A DNA stretch of 62,833 nt, taken from positions 1-62,833 of the forward strand of contig VGZY01000008.1 in assembly GCA_016872355.1 (NCBI GenBank). Direction: 5' to 3'. Positions 6,831 through 15,877 of this stretch are shown here, in pieces. The translations under genes and the position numbers were made by a program. A model generated the notes under the pieces. It made no database searches. It was not told the origin of the DNA and saw only the letters and a program-made list of their open reading frames with translations. Every line of letters starts with the position of its first letter. The stretch's first letter is position 1. This DNA comes from SAR202 cluster bacterium (lineage in GTDB: Bacteria; Chloroflexota; Dehalococcoidia; Lucifugimonadales; VGZY01).

Positions 6831-8540
6831 TCATTGCGCCTTGCCCGTTCCCTCCACCAGCTCCACGGTCCGCCGCGCCGCCAGCCCCTCGAACACCTCC
6901 GCCAACCCCGACGGCCACCGCACCTCAATATCTACCGTCTCGATATCCCCCAGTCCGAAGGTCAGCCACGGGCTGTGCGAGGAATGGAAGGCGCCGCCCG
7001 CCCGTACCGTCCCCGCCCATGCCTTCCCGCCGCCGCGCACGGTTACGGCCGCGCCCACGCCGCTCTTGTTGCTTGACATGCCTACCGCCTTGACCGTAAC
7101 CCAGCTCTTGCCCGAGCCGGTGTTGTGCATCAACACCGGTCGCCCGCCCTTCAGGTAAGCCTCGGACGACCCGACAACAATGTCCACATATCCGTCGTTA
7201 TCATAGTCCGCCGCCGCTAGGCCATTCACGCCGGGACCGGAGAAATCGTACGTGGCGGCGACTTCGAACCTGCCGTCCCCATTTCCCTTGATCAGGTAAC
7301 CGGAACCAGTTTGCACCTGCACGTCCTCGATTGCCAAGCCGGAGACGAGGAAAATGTCAGCGTGGCCGTCGTTGTTTAAGTCCTGGAACGCGGCTCCCCA
7401 GCTTCTGGCTGAGTATTGCGTGTCCCTGATACCCGCAGCCTGCGATATTTCTACAAAACTCCCCGATGAGGCCTTTCGGAAGAGACTGTTCTTGAACATG
7501 TCCCCGTAAGGTCCAACCGGGGGCCTTCCCCAGCCCGTCGAGAAGAGGTCCTCGTAGCCATCGCCATTGTAGTCAGCGAATCCCATGTTCGTACGCATGG
7601 AAAGCTCCGGACTCGTGGATGGAGGCACGACAACATTGATCCCGGCCTCAGTAGCAACGTCGGTGAACGTCATGTCACCGTTGTTCCGGTATAGCTCGAA
7701 GATGGCCGCACCGAATGAACAACTCCCTACGAGGAGGTCTTGAAGCTGGTCATCGTTGTAGTCCACGAATGCGACTGAGCAACCGGCAGAGGTGTGCGTG
7801 AGTCCTGCGTCCCGAGAGATGTTACGGAAGGTGCGATCGCCCCTGTTCAGATACAGGTGGTCCAACGTTGCGCCTGCGGTCGTGGCGCGGGAGCTGGACC
7901 TTACGTTCAGTCGGGTCACAACATAGAGGTCCAGAAGGCCGTCGTTATTAATGTCGCCGAATGCGGCGCCCATCGGCGCCTCAATGCCCTGGATGCCCGA
8001 GGCTGCAATCACCTCATTGAACGTGCCGTCGCAGTTGTTGACGTATAGCTTCGGACCCGACATCGCTGTCTGCTGCACGCCGCCCGTACCATTCACAAAC
8101 AGGTCGGCGCAGCCGTCGTTGTTGATGTCCGCCGCGGTTGCGCTCCCGCTGCCGTCGCCGTTGGCCACCCCAGTCTGCCTTGCCACATCCGTGAACGTGC
8201 CGTCACCGTTGTTCCTGAATAGCGCATTGTCCGCGCCCTTCGTGTTGGTCAGGTACAGGTCCAGCCAGCCGTCGTTGTCATAGTCAAGCCACGCCGCCCC
8301 GGCAAACATGTCCCCGCCGGAGCTGATGCCGAGGCGGTGGAAGTCCAGGGCATCCGAGGCATCCTCAAAAAACTCGTCTTTGAACAGGGGCTTGAAAGGT
8401 GGCTCAGGGGCGGGGGAGGGTGCCGCCGCTTCGGTAGGCAAAGGAGTGGCCGGCAGTACATCGGCCCCGGGCTGCGCCGGGCCGCTACAGGCGATAACTG
8501 CAACTATTGTAAGGAGCAGAGCGAACGCGGAATGGCGCAT
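6831..8540 (-). CDS. CRTAC1/FG-GAP repeat lipoprotein with ASPIC/UnbV domain
   Basis: The product is 569 aa. The signal peptide ends in a lipobox VIAC (residues 15-18), predicting a lipid-anchored exported protein. A short Pro/Ala/Thr linker leads into seven FG-GAP/VCBS-type calcium loops of the form D-(Y/I/L)-(D/N)-x-D-x(2)-x-D (e.g. DYDNDGWLDLYL, DINNDGLLDLYV, DYNGDGYEDLF), giving a seven-bladed propeller. The C-terminus (GVGAAVTVRGGG, VDIEVRWPSG) is the ASPIC/UnbV domain. ATG 8540 has AGGGG 6 bp upstream. Such proteins are usually surface adhesion or binding proteins. An arrestin-like gene follows, and an ATCACA-N6-TGTGAT operator lies upstream. Confidence 0.9.
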   Translation of the reverse strand: MRHSAFALLLTIVAVIACSGPAQPGADVLPATPLPTEAAAPSPAPEPPFKPLFKDEFFEDASDALDFHRLGISSGGDMFAGAAWLDYDNDGWLDLYLTNTKGADNALFRNNGDGTFTDVARQTGVANGDGSGSATAADINNDGCADLFVNGTGGVQQTAMSGPKLYVNNCDGTFNEVIAASGIQGIEAPMGAAFGDINNDGLLDLYVVTRLNVRSSSRATTAGATLDHLYLNRGDRTFRNISRDAGLTHTSAGCSVAFVDYNDDQLQDLLVGSCSFGAAIFELYRNNGDMTFTDVATEAGINVVVPPSTSPELSMRTNMGFADYNGDGYEDLFSTGWGRPPVGPYGDMFKNSLFRKASSGSFVEISQAAGIRDTQYSARSWGAAFQDLNNDGHADIFLVSGLAIEDVQVQTGSGYLIKGNGDGRFEVAATYDFSGPGVNGLAAADYDNDGYVDIVVGSSEAYLKGGRPVLMHNTGSGKSWVTVKAVGMSSNKSGVGAAVTVRGGGKAWAGTVRAGGAFHSSHSPWLTFGLGDIETVDIEVRWPSGLAEVFEGLAARRTVELVEGTGKAQ

Positions 8541-8596
8541 GAGTGCCCCTCTAGTGCATGATGCGCTCGATTCTGATGCACTGCGCAACGTCCCGC

Positions 8597-8614
8597 ATCA
8601 CAGAGTCATGTGAT
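8597..8614. promoter_or_regulatory. Palindromic operator ATCACA-N6-TGTGAT (copy 2)
   Basis: The same perfect half-sites and 6-bp spacing as 5373-5390, about 57 bp upstream of the CRTAC1 ATG. A further half-site GCATCACA lies at 8629-8636. Confidence 0.6.
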
Positions 8615-8666
8615 TTCAGGTGGTCTCGGCATCACAGGGAAGTGGCAGGTCGAGTTCCTCAGCACG

Positions 8667-11042
8667 CTACGGCGTCGCGAAGACGTCCACCGCCTGCACC
8701 ACGAACCCGGACAGCGGAACGTCGCCCTTCCGTCGCTCCAGGATGCCGCCGATGAGGTTGAAGTCGTCGTTCACGGACGCCGAGATTGATGCAAGGTAGC
8801 CCTCCGCTTCGTTGGGGGCGAGCCGGATGAGCCGGTCGTGCACGGTGAGGATTGTCTCCGGGGAGAGCGTGTCCCGCGCGATAAGTTCCGCCTTCGCGTC
8901 CGCCAGCAGCGGGTCGTTCAGGACCGCCAGCCACAGGATGATGATCCCGCGCGCGTGCTCCTGCGAAGGGTCCTCCAGGCTGCTCCGCCATATCGCCCGC
9001 CAGGTGTCGAACACCTGGCTCGCCGTGGAGTCCGTGGGGATAAGCGTCGCGTTCACGCCGGAGTACTCTCCCAGCCTGCGAATCAGCGCCGCCTCGAAGG
9101 CGTACGCCTCAGCCTCCCTTATCGCGCCCGCCGCCGTCTCGCGCAGCGACTTGTCTTGCACAGGGTTGCGGATGCGCTGGCGGGCGTGGCCCGACTCGTG
9201 CGCCAGGCTGGCCAGCACGCTCGCCTGCGTCGCGTCGCCGTTCACTACTAGCTCCAGCCCCTCGACGGACCGGTAGCAGCAATACGCCATCGCCTGCTTG
9301 AGCTCGATCTCCCCGTTCGACCGCGCGTCCACGGTGTCGTAGTACTCCTGGCGCGACAGTATCGTCGGTATCCACCCGTCCTGCTGCGGCGTCCGGCCGG
9401 TGAGCAGGTAGTAGCCGGTCTCGTAGACCTCAAGGACGCCGTCCCGGAAGTCTTCTTTAATTGCTTCGATCTCCTCGCGGAAGACGACCGTGGAGTCCCC
9501 GATCGTGCTGATGTTCGTGGAGAGGATGAAGTCCAGCCGCTTTCGGACCTCTTCCGGGCCAAGCGGTGTGAACGGAGGCCGCGCGGACGGCGCTGCCGGG
9601 GCGCCCGACGATTCGAACGTCGCCGGCATTCCCGCCTTCAGCGCGTACACGTGCCGGTCCCGCGAGCCCAAATAGACCGTGTCCCGCCCATAGGCCGGCG
9701 CAGACCTCACCTCGCCGCCGGTCCTGTAGGTCCAGGCCGTCTCGCCGTTCGCCCGGTCCACGGCGTAGAGATGCCCGTCCTGCGAGCCGAAGTAGAGCAG
9801 CCCTCCCGCCAGCAGAGGTTTCGTCCTCACCGGCCCTCCCGCCTTCGCCCGCCACACCAGCCGCCCGGTCGAGACGTCGAAGGCATAGACATAACCATCA
9901 TCCGACCCGATTACTACGAGGTCCCCGTACGTAGTCGGCGACGAGAGAACAGGGCCGTCCGTCCGGTATCCCCAACGAAATTCTCCAGTTGTGGCACTGA
10001 AAGCGTAGACGTACCCATCCCAATCACCGGTAATCACCAGCCCGCCGTACACCGCCGGTGTGGTAATCGTCGCACTTACGATTTCGGTCTTGAATTTCAG
10101 AGTACCTGTGTTTTTGTCGAGGGCGTACAGGTGCTCGTCGTACGAGCCTAGGTACACTGTGTCTCCGTACACGGCCACCGCGCCGGGCAAGTCGCCTGCG
10201 GTGGCGTATTCCCAGACCTTCGCGCCGGTTGCGGCGTCGATCGCATATAAGTAGTTATTGTCCGACCCTACGTACACAATCCCGCTTTCCACGACCGGCG
10301 AAGCCCACACTCTGTCACCGGTGTTGAACCGCCATATCTCCTGGCCGGTCCCCGAGTTCAACGCGTACACATGCCCGTCCAGCGATGTGGTGTAGATCGC
10401 CGATCCCACCACCACGGGCGTCCCGAACAGCGGCCCGGTCGCCAGGTACCGCCACAGAAGGTCGCCGGAGATGGTGTCTATCGCGTACAGGTAACCATCC
10501 TGTGATGCAATAAACACCACGCCGAACGCAAACGTGGGCGACGCGTCCACCCAGTTGCCCGTCCGAAACCGCCAGATCAGGTCGCCGGCGACCGGCGCGT
10601 GCATAGGCGAAGGCGTGGCTGTCGGTGATGGCGTAGTAGTCGGTGTCCGAGTCGGCGTGGACGAAGGGACCGCTGTGAAGGTGGGTGACGGCGATGTTGT
10701 TGGGCTCGGGGTCGGCGACGGAGTGGGCGACGGCGTTGCGGTAGCCGGGGAGGGGATTGCCGTTGGGAAGGGCGTCGGGGAAGGAGACGGCGAAGGCTCG
10801 AGCGAAGACGTACGGGTAGGGGACGCCGTTGCCGTGCCGGTCGGCGCGGCCGTCGCGGGGGCCGCCGCCTGTGTGGGCGACGGCGTGTCGGCAGCGGGCG
10901 ACGGTGTAGCGGTGGTGGCATACGGGGTCGACGCAAACGCAATCGGCGTCGGCGTCGCGTCGTCGCCGCACGCCCATGACGCCGCGAGCGCCAGCGCGGC
11001 GGCCAACGGCACAGCAATTCTTTTGATCGTCCGGCGTTTCAA
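8667..11042 (-). CDS. PQQ-type beta-propeller lipoprotein with C-terminal HExxH zincin domain
   Basis: About 791 aa. A basic N-terminus and hydrophobic segment end in SWAC (Cys about 25), a lipobox. A linker of about 110 residues is almost purely Thr/Pro/Ser/Ala (TPSPTP-like). About eight PQQ/BamB-type blades follow, with W-x-(Y/F)-x-T-G-x-x-(V/L)-x-(S/T/A) and V-Y-x-G-S-x-D-x-(H/Y)-(L/V)-Y-A-(L/I/F)-D. After residue 480 a different domain begins. It contains HESGH (615-619), the HExxH zinc motif, followed by an Ala/Glu-rich helix ([11 protein letters not shown]) that could give the third ligand. TTG 11042 is chosen because the signal peptide starts there; a GTG at 11069 lacks a ribosome site. 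Substrates are unknown; it is likely a surface-anchored peptidase or binding protein. Confidence 0.82.
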   Translation of the reverse strand: MKRRTIKRIAVPLAAALALAASWACGDDATPTPIAFASTPYATTATPSPAADTPSPTQAAAPATAAPTGTATASPTRTSSLEPSPSPSPTPFPTAIPSPATATPSPTPSPTPSPTTSPSPTFTAVPSSTPTRTPTTTPSPTATPSPMHAPVAGDLIWRFRTGNWVDASPTFAFGVVFIASQDGYLYAIDTISGDLLWRYLATGPLFGTPVVVGSAIYTTSLDGHVYALNSGTGQEIWRFNTGDRVWASPVVESGIVYVGSDNNYLYAIDAATGAKVWEYATAGDLPGAVAVYGDTVYLGSYDEHLYALDKNTGTLKFKTEIVSATITTPAVYGGLVITGDWDGYVYAFSATTGEFRWGYRTDGPVLSSPTTYGDLVVIGSDDGYVYAFDVSTGRLVWRAKAGGPVRTKPLLAGGLLYFGSQDGHLYAVDRANGETAWTYRTGGEVRSAPAYGRDTVYLGSRDRHVYALKAGMPATFESSGAPAAPSARPPFTPLGPEEVRKRLDFILSTNISTIGDSTVVFREEIEAIKEDFRDGVLEVYETGYYLLTGRTPQQDGWIPTILSRQEYYDTVDARSNGEIELKQAMAYCCYRSVEGLELVVNGDATQASVLASLAHESGHARQRIRNPVQDKSLRETAAGAIREAEAYAFEAALIRRLGEYSGVNATLIPTDSTASQVFDTWRAIWRSSLEDPSQEHARGIIILWLAVLNDPLLADAKAELIARDTLSPETILTVHDRLIRLAPNEAEGYLASISASVNDDFNLIGGILERRKGDVPLSGFVVQAVDVFATP

Positions 11043-11273
11043 GGACCCATCTCTCGGTGAATGTGGCACAAGTATGGCGAAAAAGTGCGCGCAATTGTTT
11101 CAGGGTGCAGGGCGCGCGTAGAAATTGTAACGAGGGGTCGTTTCGGACAGGTAGCAATTCCGTTGCGCCCGTCGCGCATCTAAAGGTATGGAAGGGCCGC
11201 ACTCGCCGTATCGTGCGGCGTCTGGTATCTTAATCAGTGGCCGCGCCAACCTGGCCATTCGAAGGGACCCTAA

Positions 11274-12257
11274 ATGACAACCAGCAACATCGAAAACGTG
11301 ATCATCATCGGCAGCGGACCGGCCGGCCACACGGCCGCGCTCTACACTGCACGGGCCAACCTGAAGCCGCTCGTCATCGAGGGGCTCACTCCGGGTGGGC
11401 AGCTCACGATCACCACCGAAGTGGAGAACTTCCCCGGCTTCGTACACGGCATCCAGGGGCCTGAGCTCATGGTCATCTTCAAGGAACAGGCGGAGCGCTT
11501 CGGCACGCGCTACGTCATGGGCAACGTTACCTCCGTCGACCTCTCCAGGCGCCCGTTCAAGGTGGTTGTGGAGGAGGAGACGACCTACTACGCGTGCGCT
11601 CTGATCGTTGCCACAGGCGCAACGGCCAGGCTCCTGGGGCTCCCTTCCGAGAAGCGACTTATGGGCAACGGCGTCTCAGCCTGCGCTACGTGCGACGGCT
11701 TCTTCTTCCGCGAGCGGGAGGTCTATGTCGTGGGTGGCGGCGACACGGCGATGGAAGAGGCTACCTTCCTGACCAAGTTCGCCAGCAAGGTGCACGTGGT
11801 GCACCGCCGCGAAGAGCTGCGGGCATCCAAGATCATGCAGGAGCGCGCATTCAAGAACCCAAAGATCGATTTCGTATGGAACACCGTTGTGGATGACATC
11901 CTCGGTGTGGAACAGGGCGTCGTAACCGGCATACGCCTGCGCAACATAGTCACGGGCAAGGTGGAGGACCGCCCCGCGGACGGCGTCTTCATGGCCATCG
12001 GCCACAAGCCCAACACGGAGCTCTTCGCCGGCCAGCTCGATATTAACGAGAGCGGCTACATCATCACCCGCAACGGCACGAAGACGAATGTTGAGGGAGT
12101 CTTCGCGGCCGGCGACGTGCAGGACTGGGTCTACCGGCAGGCGATCACCGCCGCCGGCACCGGCTGCATGGCCGCAATCGACGCCGAGCGGTTCCTGAGC
12201 GAGCACGAGGAAGAGGCGCACGCAGACCGCGCTGCGGTCACACAAAAGAAGGCCTAG
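11274..12257 (+). CDS. trxB: Thioredoxin-disulfide reductase
   Basis: The product is 327 aa, a normal TrxB length. It has an N-terminal FAD-binding [19 protein letters not shown], the redox-active CATC at 137-140 ([10 protein letters not shown]), an NADPH-binding [12 protein letters not shown] and the C-terminal FAD motif [10 protein letters not shown]. It transfers electrons from NADPH to thioredoxin in the cytoplasm. The ATG follows a gene-free 230-bp divergent region shared with the PQQ lipoprotein gene; no convincing promoter boxes were identified there. It lies 8 bp upstream of the MscS-phosphatase fusion, suggesting co-transcription. The MITxG redundancy common in some lineages is absent. 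Confidence 0.96.
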   Translation: MTTSNIENVIIIGSGPAGHTAALYTARANLKPLVIEGLTPGGQLTITTEVENFPGFVHGIQGPELMVIFKEQAERFGTRYVMGNVTSVDLSRRPFKVVVEEETTYYACALIVATGATARLLGLPSEKRLMGNGVSACATCDGFFFREREVYVVGGGDTAMEEATFLTKFASKVHVVHRREELRASKIMQERAFKNPKIDFVWNTVVDDILGVEQGVVTGIRLRNIVTGKVEDRPADGVFMAIGHKPNTELFAGQLDINESGYIITRNGTKTNVEGVFAAGDVQDWVYRQAITAAGTGCMAAIDAERFLSEHEEEAHADRAAVTQKKA

Positions 12258-12265
12258 CACCGCCC

Positions 12266-14380
12266 ATGCCGGATATCGATGTCGGCAATTCCGTATCTTT
12301 TGGACTGGACAGGGACCAGCAGCTCATCGTAGGCGGGATTCTCCTGCTCATGGTGCTGCTGCTGGTGCTGAACCGCCTCCTCTTGCGGCGCGTTTACCTC
12401 AAGGCAACCGGCAAGCTTGTCCGGAGGCCCGTCTTCAACGCCGTGGATGCGGATGACTCAACGATCGCTCGGTGGTTTGAGACGGCCATCGCCCTCCTCA
12501 TAGTCGCTATCGCGGCGTCTTCCGTTCTATGGGCGCTCGAAGCAACCGGCGTGGATGTCGACGCCGTAACCGCCGGCATCCGCGACGCCTGGTCCGGCGC
12601 ACTTCGCTGGCTGGGCCCGCGCGCTCTGCGGATAGCCATTCTCGTCGCGGTCGCATATGTTCTGAATCGCGCGTTCCACGGCGTCATACCGCCTCTGATG
12701 CGGAAACAGCTCCAGCGCGGCAAGTCCGGCATCGAGCTTGAGGAAGCCACCAAGCGCGCCGCCGCCCTCACCGAGGTGGCCCAGAACCTCATGACGGTGC
12801 TCATCGCCACTATCGTGTTCATCACCGCGCTGGCGGAGCTCGGCATCAATATCGCCCCTATTTTAGCCACGGTGGGTATCGCGGGCATCGCCCTCGGCTT
12901 CGGCGCCCAGCATCTGGTCAAGGACCTCATATCCGGCGCGTTTATTATCGGCGAGAACCAGTACGGAGTCGGCGACGTCGCCGCGGTGGGCGGCAAGACC
13001 GGTCTTGTGGAGTCGGTCAACCTCCGCCGCACCGTTCTCCGCGACCTGGACGGCATCGTTCACATCATCCCCAACGGCGAGATAACGACCGCCAGCAACT
13101 ATACTCGCAACTTCTCCCGCGTGAACCTGGACATACGCGTTTCGTATCAGGAAGACCTGGACAAGGGCATCCGCGTGATCAACCGCGTGGGCTCCGAGGT
13201 GGGTAAGGACGACTACTTCAGCCAGATGATCATCGAGTCGCCGCAGGTCCTGCGGGTGAACAGCTTCGACGACTCCGGCGTTGCCATCAAGGTGGTCGGC
13301 GTCACGAAGCCCATCCGGCAGTGGGAGGTGACCGGGGATCTCCGCCGCAGGCTCAAGCGCGAGTTCGACCTGGAGGGGATAGAGATACCCGTGCCGCACC
13401 TGCTCGTCCACTGGGGCGACGGAGCGCATCCGCGTGCTAATGCCGAGTACCGACCACCCACGATTGGCCGCGCCGGGCACGACGGCACGCAGGCGCCGAT
13501 CACCGCGCAGGACCCCTCTATCACTCAGTCTCGTGCGGAGGAAGCGGCGGCACGGGCAGCGCAACGGGCCGTCGAAAACGTCCTGCTGCATCGCGACGCA
13601 GTGCGAGAGGTACTTCGCATCCGCCCGTCTTGCCTCTTCACCGATATAGACGGCACCCTCGCCCGGAATGCGCTCACACCGGCTTCCGTGAAGATCACTC
13701 CCGCAGTGCGGGAGGCCCTGGGGGTTATCTCCCAGCACATCACCGTGGAGATCCTCACCGGCCGCGACATCGCCTCGGCGCGCGCGCTGATCGGCCTGAA
13801 CTCAGTCGTTTACGCCGGCAACCATGGCTTTGAGGTGTGGGAGAAGGGGAATATCACCATTCCCCCGGACGCACGCGCCCTCTCCCGGCGTATGAACACC
13901 CTGTCGCGGGAGGCGAAGTCCGCGCTGGCGTCGGACCCGAGCATTTCCGTCGAAGACAAGAACTACTCTGTGGCCATCCACTATCGCAAGGCGCACGACC
14001 CTGAGATCTCCAGGCAGGCCATCCTGGCGTACCTTGCCAACGAGCCTCAGGCGAAGGGCTTCCTTATCCAGGAAGGCAACATGGCCGTCGAAGTGAAGGC
14101 TCAGAATGAAGCCGACAAGGGCAGGGCGCTCAAGGAGACCATCTCCCGCCAGGGCGCCCGCTCCGCCCTGGTAATCGGCGACGACTTTACGGACGTGGAC
14201 GGCTTCAAGATCCTAAGGAAGCTCCGTGACGAGACCGGACTGGCCGGCCTCGCCATTGCCGTGCGTGGCACCAGGGCGCAAAAGCAGCTCTTCGACAACG
14301 CCGATTTCCAGCTTGCCGACGCCGAAGAGGTCGAGCTCTTCCTGACATGGCTGGCGGCGGAGCTTGAGCGCTCCGCGTGA
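12266..14380 (+). CDS. Mechanosensitive channel (MscS) fused to trehalose-6-phosphate phosphatase
   Basis: 704 aa in two parts. Residues 1-400 hold about five hydrophobic segments and the MscS core: the pore helix GIAGIALGFGAQHLVKDLISG, the beta-domain signature GENQYGVGDVAAVGG, then IIPNGEI and a cytoplasmic alpha/beta domain. Residues about 445-700 are an OtsB-type HAD phosphatase: LFTDIDGTLAR with D460/D462 as nucleophile and acid, EILTGRD, YAGNHGFEVW, and GDDFTDVDG (639-645). OtsB releases trehalose from trehalose-6-phosphate. No OtsA is in the window. The two domains would both face the cytoplasm, linking turgor sensing with an osmolyte enzyme. It starts 8 bp after trxB without a strong ribosome site. 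Both domain calls are firm; coupling is inference. Confidence 0.9.
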   Translation: MPDIDVGNSVSFGLDRDQQLIVGGILLLMVLLLVLNRLLLRRVYLKATGKLVRRPVFNAVDADDSTIARWFETAIALLIVAIAASSVLWALEATGVDVDAVTAGIRDAWSGALRWLGPRALRIAILVAVAYVLNRAFHGVIPPLMRKQLQRGKSGIELEEATKRAAALTEVAQNLMTVLIATIVFITALAELGINIAPILATVGIAGIALGFGAQHLVKDLISGAFIIGENQYGVGDVAAVGGKTGLVESVNLRRTVLRDLDGIVHIIPNGEITTASNYTRNFSRVNLDIRVSYQEDLDKGIRVINRVGSEVGKDDYFSQMIIESPQVLRVNSFDDSGVAIKVVGVTKPIRQWEVTGDLRRRLKREFDLEGIEIPVPHLLVHWGDGAHPRANAEYRPPTIGRAGHDGTQAPITAQDPSITQSRAEEAAARAAQRAVENVLLHRDAVREVLRIRPSCLFTDIDGTLARNALTPASVKITPAVREALGVISQHITVEILTGRDIASARALIGLNSVVYAGNHGFEVWEKGNITIPPDARALSRRMNTLSREAKSALASDPSISVEDKNYSVAIHYRKAHDPEISRQAILAYLANEPQAKGFLIQEGNMAVEVKAQNEADKGRALKETISRQGARSALVIGDDFTDVDGFKILRKLRDETGLAGLAIAVRGTRAQKQLFDNADFQLADAEEVELFLTWLAAELERSA

Positions 14381-14383
14381 TGG

Positions 14384-14389
14384 TATAAT
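14384..14389 (+). promoter_or_regulatory. Putative -10 box (TATAAT)
   Basis: A consensus TATAAT lies just after the fusion gene stop, about 70 bp before the PLP-enzyme gene. No good -35 is visible at 16-18 bp, so this is a weak call. Confidence 0.35.
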
Positions 14390-14455
14390 CTCCTTCGGCG
14401 TTCAACACACCTGCCGGGGGGCGCTCGCCGTCAACGTCATCGACTGAGGTAGCAA

Positions 14456-15598
14456 ATGGCGAAAATCGACGGGCTGGAGCTTTACCGCAAGATCGGCGTC
14501 AAGCCGGTCATCTCGGCGGCCGGTACGACGACACTCTATGGCGGCACCAAGGCCCGCCCGGAAGTCATGGAGGTCATGGCGAAGACCTCCAATATCATGG
14601 TGAACATTGACGAGCTTAACAAGGCGGCCGGCAAGGTGCTGGCGAAGTATACCGGCGCGGAGGCCGGCCTGGTGACCAGCGGCTCCGGTGGCGGCCTGGT
14701 GCTGCAGGCGGCGGCGGTTATCGCCGGCGCGGACCCCAAGAAGATGGTGCAGCTCCCGGACGCTAGCGGGCTCAAGAACGAGATCATCATCCACAAGAGC
14801 CACCGGTTCGCCTACGACCAGCTCTACCGCGCCGCCGGCGCGAAGTTCGTGGAGATCGGCGACGGCCGCCGCTGCTACCCCTGGCAGCTCGAAGCCGCCT
14901 TCACCGAGCGCACCGCAGCCGTGGCGTACCTCTTCGCCGCGTTCGTCTCCCAGCGCGCGCTGCCGCTCGAGCAGGTGTGCGAGATCGCCCACAAGCGCGG
15001 CGTGCCCGTCATCGTGGACGCCGCCTCCACGCTCCCGCCTCGCGCCAACCTGCGCAAGTTCATCGCCCAGGGCGCGGACCTGGTGCAGTTCAGCGGCGGC
15101 AAGGGCATCCGCGGGCCCCAGGGCACCGGCATACTCGTCGGCAGGTCCGATCTCATCGAGGCCGCCTTTGCAAACGGCTCTCCTCACCAGTTCCTCGGTC
15201 GCGGCCTGAAGGTCGCGAAAGAGGAGATCATGGGGCTGCTGACGGCGCTCGAGATCTTCGTCAACGAGGACGAAGCCGCCGAGACGAATCGGTACACCGA
15301 GATGTGCCGGCGGGTGGTGGACGCTCTCATCGAGATTCCGGGCATCAAGGTGTCAGTGGAGCACGACGGCCACAGCTACCATGTGCCGACGGCGCTCATC
15401 GAGTTCACTCACGACTGGAAGGGCCCAAGCCGCGATACGATCATGAGCAATCTCGATAACGGCGATCCCCATATCTACCTGCACCGCCTTGGCGACCCCG
15501 ACGAGCTGGCCGTGGAGCCGATCAACCTGGATGACCAGGAGCTTGAGATCGTCATCCGCCGCCTGCGCGAGGAGATGCTGAAGCCGGTGAAGAGGTAG
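14456..15598 (+). CDS. SelA/DgaE-like PLP-dependent enzyme
   Basis: 380 aa of PLP fold type I. The opening GVKPVISAAGTTTLYGGTKA is typical of SelA-like proteins and of D-glucosaminate-6-phosphate ammonia-lyase (DgaE) relatives. The cofactor lysine is probably K216 in QFSGGKGIRGPQGTG, with VIVDAASTLPP as the PLP-ring aspartate strand. No selB, selD or tRNA-Sec is visible, so selenocysteine synthesis is unlikely; a beta-elimination or racemisation on an amino acid or amino sugar is more plausible. GAGG lies 5 bp before the ATG. A terminator follows at 15625. Confidence 0.85.
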   Translation: MAKIDGLELYRKIGVKPVISAAGTTTLYGGTKARPEVMEVMAKTSNIMVNIDELNKAAGKVLAKYTGAEAGLVTSGSGGGLVLQAAAVIAGADPKKMVQLPDASGLKNEIIIHKSHRFAYDQLYRAAGAKFVEIGDGRRCYPWQLEAAFTERTAAVAYLFAAFVSQRALPLEQVCEIAHKRGVPVIVDAASTLPPRANLRKFIAQGADLVQFSGGKGIRGPQGTGILVGRSDLIEAAFANGSPHQFLGRGLKVAKEEIMGLLTALEIFVNEDEAAETNRYTEMCRRVVDALIEIPGIKVSVEHDGHSYHVPTALIEFTHDWKGPSRDTIMSNLDNGDPHIYLHRLGDPDELAVEPINLDDQELEIVIRRLREEMLKPVKR

Positions 15599-15624
15599 GC
15601 CACGCGGATTCGGTACCAAGCGAC

Positions 15625-15659
15625 GGGCGTCCCGATGCATCGGGACGCCCTGTCTTTTT
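15625..15659 (+). terminator. Intrinsic terminator after PLP enzyme
   Basis: A 26-bp perfect palindrome (arms GGGCGTCCCGATG and complement, 15625-15650) is followed by a T-run at 15655-15659. Confidence 0.85.
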
Positions 15660-15717
15660 GCCATGCCGGCGCAGGGGCTGATAGCATTGGAGGGAAGCTG
15701 CGGTGGTGAGCTGACGG

Positions 15718-15842
15718 GTTGCGGAGTCCCACCCTCACCCTTTGCGCAAAGCCGCAAAGGCCTCTCCCTCAAAGGGAGAGGAGGGGATCCCTCTTCTCCC
15801 TTGAGGGAGAAGGTGGCCGAAGGCCGGATGAGGGTGGGTCCA
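15718..15842. repeat. Small inverted-repeat element with internal hairpins
   Basis: The termini CCCACCCTCA and TGAGGGTGGG are inverted copies. Inside are CTCTCCC..GGGAGAG and TTCTCCC..GGGAGAA hairpins and GCAAAG words like those at 235-312 and 526-600. It fits a non-autonomous MITE/REP-like element between two genes. Confidence 0.65.
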
Positions 15843-15877
15843 GCCTACAGATTACCTAGCCATCGCCATCGCGCCCT

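Noticed and set aside
10534-11121. Gly/Val-rich plus-strand frame (about 195 codons).
   Set aside because: It is the complement of the Thr/Pro linker in the PQQ lipoprotein, where the biased composition keeps several frames open.
14456-15598. Selenocysteine synthase (SelA) reading.
   Set aside because: The fold resembles SelA, but no selB, selD, tRNA-Sec or in-frame UGA gene is seen; a DgaE-like lyase is more likely.
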